Shown here one piece after another: positions 60,432-64,000 of a stretch of 64,000 bases of DNA. Position 1 is the stretch's first letter, and each line of letters opens with the position of its first letter. Origin of the DNA: Conchocele bisecta (lineage: Eukaryota; Mollusca; Bivalvia; Lucinida; Thyasiridae). A program made the translations under genes and the position numbers. The stretch is taken from contig CM055265.1 of NCBI GenBank assembly GCA_029237695.1, positions 114,302,067-114,366,066 of the forward strand, read 5' to 3'. The notes under the pieces were generated by a model that saw nothing but the letters and a program-made list of their open reading frames with translations, was not told the DNA's origin and searched no databases.

Positions 60432-60611
60432 AGAGAATAGTAGGTTAGTGCCGTGAATGGGAAAGAATATCCGGCAAGGCTCAAGAATTTCTTTATTTCT
60501 CATCAGAAGTATATGTTGTGACCACTCATTTGAACCGTCTCGCCGAGACGGTTCAAATGAGTGGTCACAACATATACTTTGGTTCAGAAATAAGGAAAAT
60601 AGATAGAGAAT
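60432..60611. mobile_element. 180-bp insertion between 21-bp direct repeats
   Basis: The left part is half of a TAGTAGGTTAGTG palindrome (to GGCAAGGCTCAAG). Then comes a complete GTCTCG palindrome (60507-60580, arms AAGTATATGTTGTGACCACT and inverse, pivot GTCTCGCCGAGAC), wrapped in TTTATTTCT/AGAAATAAGG. The same 21-bp sequence (GATTAACGATGTACATGATA plus T) sits at 60411-60431 and 60612-60632. Confidence 0.75.
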
Positions 60612-60771
60612 GATTAACGATGTACATGATATTTGCTTGATGGAAGTATGGCGCGTGTTTCGTTGATGGAATGGCGAACAGTGCAGATCCAGATCAGAAT
60701 GCGCGAATGCACACGCTGCTCTGGATACACGGTGGTCGAAAACCACATAAGCCCCATTTCTCCGGTCACGT

Positions 60772-61104
60772 CACAAATGAGTTTATTGCATAAAATGGGG
60801 GTTTCCAGTGTAATAACACGGTTTATTAAAAATAATAATACATCTATAAGCAACGGAGACCGCATCAGAAAATACATTTAGCGGTACGTACAACTTCAAT
60901 ACATTATGATGTGCTTTTGCAATACATATAATCCAACCTTTGCGTTGAATTCGTATGATGTTTAGTTATTAAACGTGTTGACTGATATTCATCAGAAACT
61001 CGATAAGGGCTCGTTTCTTAAGACATCAGGAAACTCGTTTAATAAATACCATATTAAATCGTCACTCTAATGTAATATGCTCTACATGTATTTACATAAG
61101 ACCA
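60772..61104. other. Intron with a fold-back MITE near 60965-61065
   Basis: TTATTAAACGTGTTGACTGA, then GAAACTCGATAAGGGCTCGT and AACTCGTTTAATAAATACCA, of the family at 2885-3010. The rest is unannotated. Confidence 0.5.
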
Positions 61105-61345
61105 GGGGCCCGTTTCACTGAACTTTGTACGACTAAAATGTTCGTAAGTGCATATTTAGGATCATCTGGAAATTTAAATTGATGAATTTACATGTATTGA
61201 GCATAGGCTGCATATCTTTGAAATTATCCGAAAATGCAGTGTAAATATAAATAATAAAACCAAGAGCAGCTGCGTTTACTGTAGTAAAACACATGCTTTT
61301 CATACTCCAATAAACGCAACTGCCCATGGTTTTATTCCTTAAGTA
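61105..61345 (+). mobile_element. Half MITE joined to a fold-back element
   Basis: 61105-61216 is the left half of a GTTTCACTAAAC MITE ending at GGCTGCATAT, its palindrome centre. 61240-61345 is a shortened AATAAAACCA fold-back element (GCAGCTGCGTTTACTGTAGT, right end AACTGCCCATGGTTTTATT). Confidence 0.75.
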
Positions 61346-61524
61346 CTGTTTCATCAACAACACAAAACATCAGCCTCCCCATTTTTGTTATATAATGAAA
61401 TTCCATCAAATAGTGACGTTATTGTGGAAAAGCAATTGCTCTATGGAAATTTCGCATGGGGCAATTATAAGGAGCTGGAGCAGCTGCTACTACATGTAGT
61501 ATGAGGAGTCAAAATCCTGACTGT

Positions 61525-61599
61525 GAGTCCGAGAGCGTTATTTGAAATGTGATATTCACCTCTAGGTGAATATCACATTTCAAATAACGCTCTCGGACT
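61525..61599. repeat. Perfect palindrome
   Basis: Arms of about 37 bp (GAGTCCGAGAGCGTTATTTG and onwards) that are exact complements around CACCTCTAGGTG. Confidence 0.88.
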
Positions 61600-61759
61600 C
61601 TCAGATATGTGGTGATGCACAGGCTGATCTGAATATGTACAGGTTCCAAAACTTATACGCTTGATACCTCCAGTCACAGCAAAATATAAGACGGCGAGTT
61701 TAAGTTGTAACATATTTTTCTGGGAACTTTTTAAATGCCCCTCGTATACATGTACATAT

Positions 61760-61797
61760 CGTTCTGCGACCGTTTACATTGGACACATTCACAATAT
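61760..61797 (-). pseudogene. Duplicated tail of SDR exon A, copy 1
   Basis: The minus strand reads ATTGTGAATGTGTCCAATGT then AAACGGTCGCAGAACG, matching the last 38 bases of exon A with three changes. The donor GTATGT has become ATATGT. It lies downstream in the intron. Confidence 0.8.
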
Positions 61798-61861
61798 GTA
61801 AGTCAGTGAGTTGTAACATTTTTTTCCGGGAACTTTTGAAACCGCCCTCTTATACATACGT

Positions 61862-62083
61862 TTTAACCATCTCTACGATGGAGACGGAAATTGTCGTCTG
61901 CTGTTTTTCATTTTTGCCTTAACTTTTAACCAAAAAAAACCCGGTTTTGACAGCACATGAGAATCGTCTCCTGTGGAGACGATTGTTTCGCGTTGTCAAA
62001 ACAGATTTTTGTCAAGAAATATTGAAAATAAAACATTTGCGACTGACGACAAAATTTAATTCAGCGTAGTAAGGGTTAAACGC
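61862..62083. mobile_element. GGAGACGGAAATTGTCGTC MITE, full copy
   Basis: Left end TTAACCATCTCTACGATGGA, right end CAGCGTAGTAAGGGTTAAAC. The central hairpin GAGAATCGTCTCCTGTGGAG is followed by ACGATTG. It is inserted between duplicated tails of exon A. Confidence 0.78.
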
Positions 62084-62098
62084 CCTTCGTCTACATAC

Positions 62099-62135
62099 CG
62101 ATCTGAGACCGTTTGCACTGGACACATTCACAACG
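62099..62135 (-). pseudogene. Duplicated tail of SDR exon A, copy 2
   Basis: Reads GTTGTGAATGTGTCCAGTGC then AAACGGTCTCAGATCG, followed by an intact-looking donor GTATGT. It encodes VVNVSSANGLRS but has no acceptor of its own in the first few tens of bases, so use as an exon is unlikely. Confidence 0.85.
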
Positions 62136-62196
62136 TGCAAGTCAGTGAGTTGTAACATGTTTTCCGGGAACTTTTTAACGCCCCTCGTATACATAC

Positions 62197-62290
62197 CGAT
62201 CTGAGACCGTTTACACTGGACACATTCACAATGTTTCCCTGGGTCTTGATGAGATGGGGCGTGGCCAGCATGGTCAGGTGATATATCGAT
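62197..62290 (-). CDS. SDR dehydrogenase, exon A (first visible)
   Basis: 94 bp, acceptor TTACCGCAG, donor GTATGT. It encodes SIYHLTMLATPHLIKTQGNI then VNVSSVNGLRS. NIVNVSS carries the catalytic Ser region of classical SDRs, and the preceding helix (YHLT...PHLIKT) is typical. It begins with one base of a split codon (probably Arg), so the previous exon must end in phase 2; that exon is outside the window. A GAGGGGCG-TTAAAAAGTTCCC element-like sequence starts about 7 bases into the downstream intron. Confidence 0.93.
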
Positions 62291-62620
62291 CTGCGGTAAA
62301 GGTTTAATCACACTAAATCAACTGATAAACATGCGCGGCGTCAAAAGTAGTACGGTAAAGAAATAATCCAGACATTTTATGGCATAGACACTGACCTGGA
62401 CAATATTCTACTTCACAGGCATGTTAACCCTTTCACCCCTAAGAAACTGGAATGGAATTATAACACATTTCCTCCCAACGTTCCTTTTTCGAATGTTTGA
62501 AGACGGGTGGACAGACCTGGACTACGACGCTGAGGGTATACCATAAGCACTCCTTTCTTCGAAAGGCGCGCTAAAAATCAAGGAATAAATAATAAAACGG
62601 CGCACCTGGAAGTATTGATA
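62291..62620. other. Intron, MITE fragment only
   Basis: 62423-62490 carries a TTAACCCTTTCACCCCTAAG end. No upstream SDR exon could be found. Confidence 0.45.
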
Positions 62621-63660
62621 TACTAGAAATGTGGCCTGTCGGCACACGAATGCCCCCGTTGGTAGCCAAAGAAAACGAGGCACATTTGAGAGCCAGAGAA
62701 GAGTGTATTTGTCACAGCATGAAAGCAGACCATCAGAGCAATGGGCGTGTGAAATATCAAACAGATTCATACAAGGAAACATACATTATAAGACACTTAC
62801 CCGTGTTTCGAACGCACCAAGTATGAGACCTTGCCCCTGGGCTTAGCGGGGGCAGGACGATCGTGGACTGTTCACGGGACGGTAGTGGATCATTAGAACA
62901 ATGCGTGTGTGAAATATCAAGCAGATCCGTGCAAGGAAACACAAATTATAAGACATTTACCTGAACGTTAAGGTTTCGAATGCATCAAGTATGTAACCTT
63001 GACCCAGCCCTTATCGGCGGTGGGTGGGGGAGATGCAGGACGATCGTGGATTTGTCAAAGTGCGGTAGAGGACCATGAAAGCAATGCGTGTGTGAAATAT
63101 CAGAGATCCAATCGACAGGAAACAGACATTACAAGACATTTACCCGAGCGTTAGGGTTTCGAACGCACCAAGTATGTGACATTTACCCTGGGCTTAGAGG
63201 ATGCGGGATGATAGTGGATTGGTCACAAGTTGATAGAGCACCATTAGAGCATTGCGTGTGAGAAACATCAAGCAGATCCGTGAAAGGAAACGAACGTTAA
63301 AATTTCAAATGCACCAAGTATGTAACCTTGACCCTGGGCTTAGCAGGGGCGGGACGATCGTGAATTTGTCGCCGGGTGGTTCAGGACCATTAGAGCAATG
63401 CGTGTGTGAAATATCAAGCAGATCCGTGAAAGGAAACGAGCGTTAAAATTTCAAATGCACCAATTATGTGACCTTGACCCTGGGCTTAGCAGGGGCGGGA
63501 CGATCGTGAATTTGTCGCCGGGTGGTTCAGGACCATTAGAGCAATGCGTGTGTGAAATATCAAGCAGATCCGTATAAGGAAACCGAACGTATGTATAAAA
63601 CATTTAGCCGAGCGTTACGGTTTCAGGATGTACGGACGGACGGACGCTGGTAACACTATA
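62621..63660 (+). repeat. Tandem repeat, 144-184 bp, six units
   Basis: GCAATGCGTGTGTGAAATAT recurs near 62740, 62898, 63082, 63253, 63397 and 63541. Units share AAGCAGATCCGT, GCACCAAGTATGT-ACC and GGGCTTAGC-GGGGCGGGACGA. The last two units are almost identical (144 bp). It ends in a GGACGGACGGACG tail (63630-63645). Confidence 0.88.
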
Positions 63661-64000
63661 TGCACGGGGGCATAACAATAATAAATAAAAAGATTATTGA
63701 TACCAATAAATACTGAATACATAGTATTGACACGGCCCATATAATAGAAAAGAACTGTCGTGTTGGTCAATCACTCGAACTGCCTTAATACATTATAGAT
63801 GTAATTAATTAATACATTATAGATTGCAATTGTTTTGACCGGTTCCCACATGCCGATGTCTACATGTAGACGTTGTGTGCAATTTAGTGGTAACCATGCT
63901 TTGTTTTTCGATTTTCGGCGGTATGTGGGAGGTTTTATGGACTGTGAATCATTTTTACGGCGACGCGAAAAAACGAAAAACAAAGCATTGTTATCCCCAT
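63661..64000. other. Unannotated end with one inverted repeat
   Basis: 63890-63920 (GGTAACCATGCTTTGTTTTT) and 63963-63999 are inverted, with arms of about 33 bp: another fold-back candidate that may continue past the window. Confidence 0.55.

Larger units (their letters stand above)
59837..60771 (-). mobile_element. MITE-B copy split by two insertions
   Basis: The parts 59837-59933 and 60612-60771 form one inverted MITE-B: AATGTGGCTGTGCCTTGAG to CGTAGCCTGATAA, then TTCGTTGATGGAATGGCGAA to ATAAGCCCCATTTCTCC. The gap holds the CGGAGCCCC element and a 180-bp segment. Confidence 0.75.

Noticed and set aside
62012..62311. A single 99-codon minus-strand ORF as a gene
   Set aside because: It fuses SDR exon A in the wrong frame, intron sequence and the duplicated exon tail. 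The NVSS-NGLRS signal belongs to exon A and its copies, not to one protein.

Overview
The window is a repeat-dense stretch of an animal genome, most likely a bivalve mollusc. That assignment is an inference: it rests on GT-AG introns of kilobase length, many fold-back MITEs, and 145-190 bp tandem arrays ending in GACGGACGG-type tails. No bacterial-style operon, CRISPR array, rRNA or tRNA gene was seen.

Host gene. One ordinary host gene is visible, on the minus strand. Five exons (62197-62290, 55560-55629, 33702-33738, 32019-32082, 17211-17369) splice in phase into about 140 codons plus a stop. They encode the C-terminal half of a classical short-chain dehydrogenase/reductase (SDR), with the catalytic YNMSK, the NPG-V-T loop and the ITG-VDGG tail. 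The N-terminal exons lie beyond position 64000. Almost everything from 17.4 to 62.2 kb is therefore intron of this gene.

Mobile DNA. The clearest large element is a 7,087 bp DNA transposon at 22627-29713. It has 420-450 bp terminal inverted repeats and a 3-bp target duplication (TGT), and it sits inside a MITE. Its broken two-exon gene encodes two Cx2C-Hx2C fingers, a DDE-like transposase core, an XPG/PIN-like nuclease segment and a C-terminal Cys-rich CXC segment. This combination fits the Academ superfamily. A second, divergent and more decayed relative lies on the opposite strand at 18821-20875. Around these are at least a dozen MITE or fold-back families, CTGTCTG-, CGGAGCCCC- and CAGTG-ended TIR elements, and a tRNA-like SINE family.

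Satellite. From 38787 to 55320 there is one 54-bp minisatellite array of about 300 units. Over half of the unit matches the end of a MITE found elsewhere in the window, so the array probably grew from that terminus. Its middle 12 kb (about 39270-51505) is full of single-base indels while both flanks are clean, which looks like unpolished long-read gap filling. The long ORFs read through the array on both strands are a by-product of a 54 = 3 x 18 bp period.

Layout. 1-17.2 kb lies 3' of the SDR gene: MITEs, a 16/17-bp minisatellite, and a composite CGGAGCCCC element. 17.2-32.0 kb is the last SDR intron, with both Academ-like copies and a 160-bp tandem array. 32.0-33.7 kb holds two small exons and nested CAGTG elements. 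33.7-55.6 kb is a 21.8 kb intron with tandem arrays and the 54-bp satellite. 55.6-62.3 kb is an intron with SINEs and MITEs and the first visible exon. 62.3-64 kb is another tandem array.
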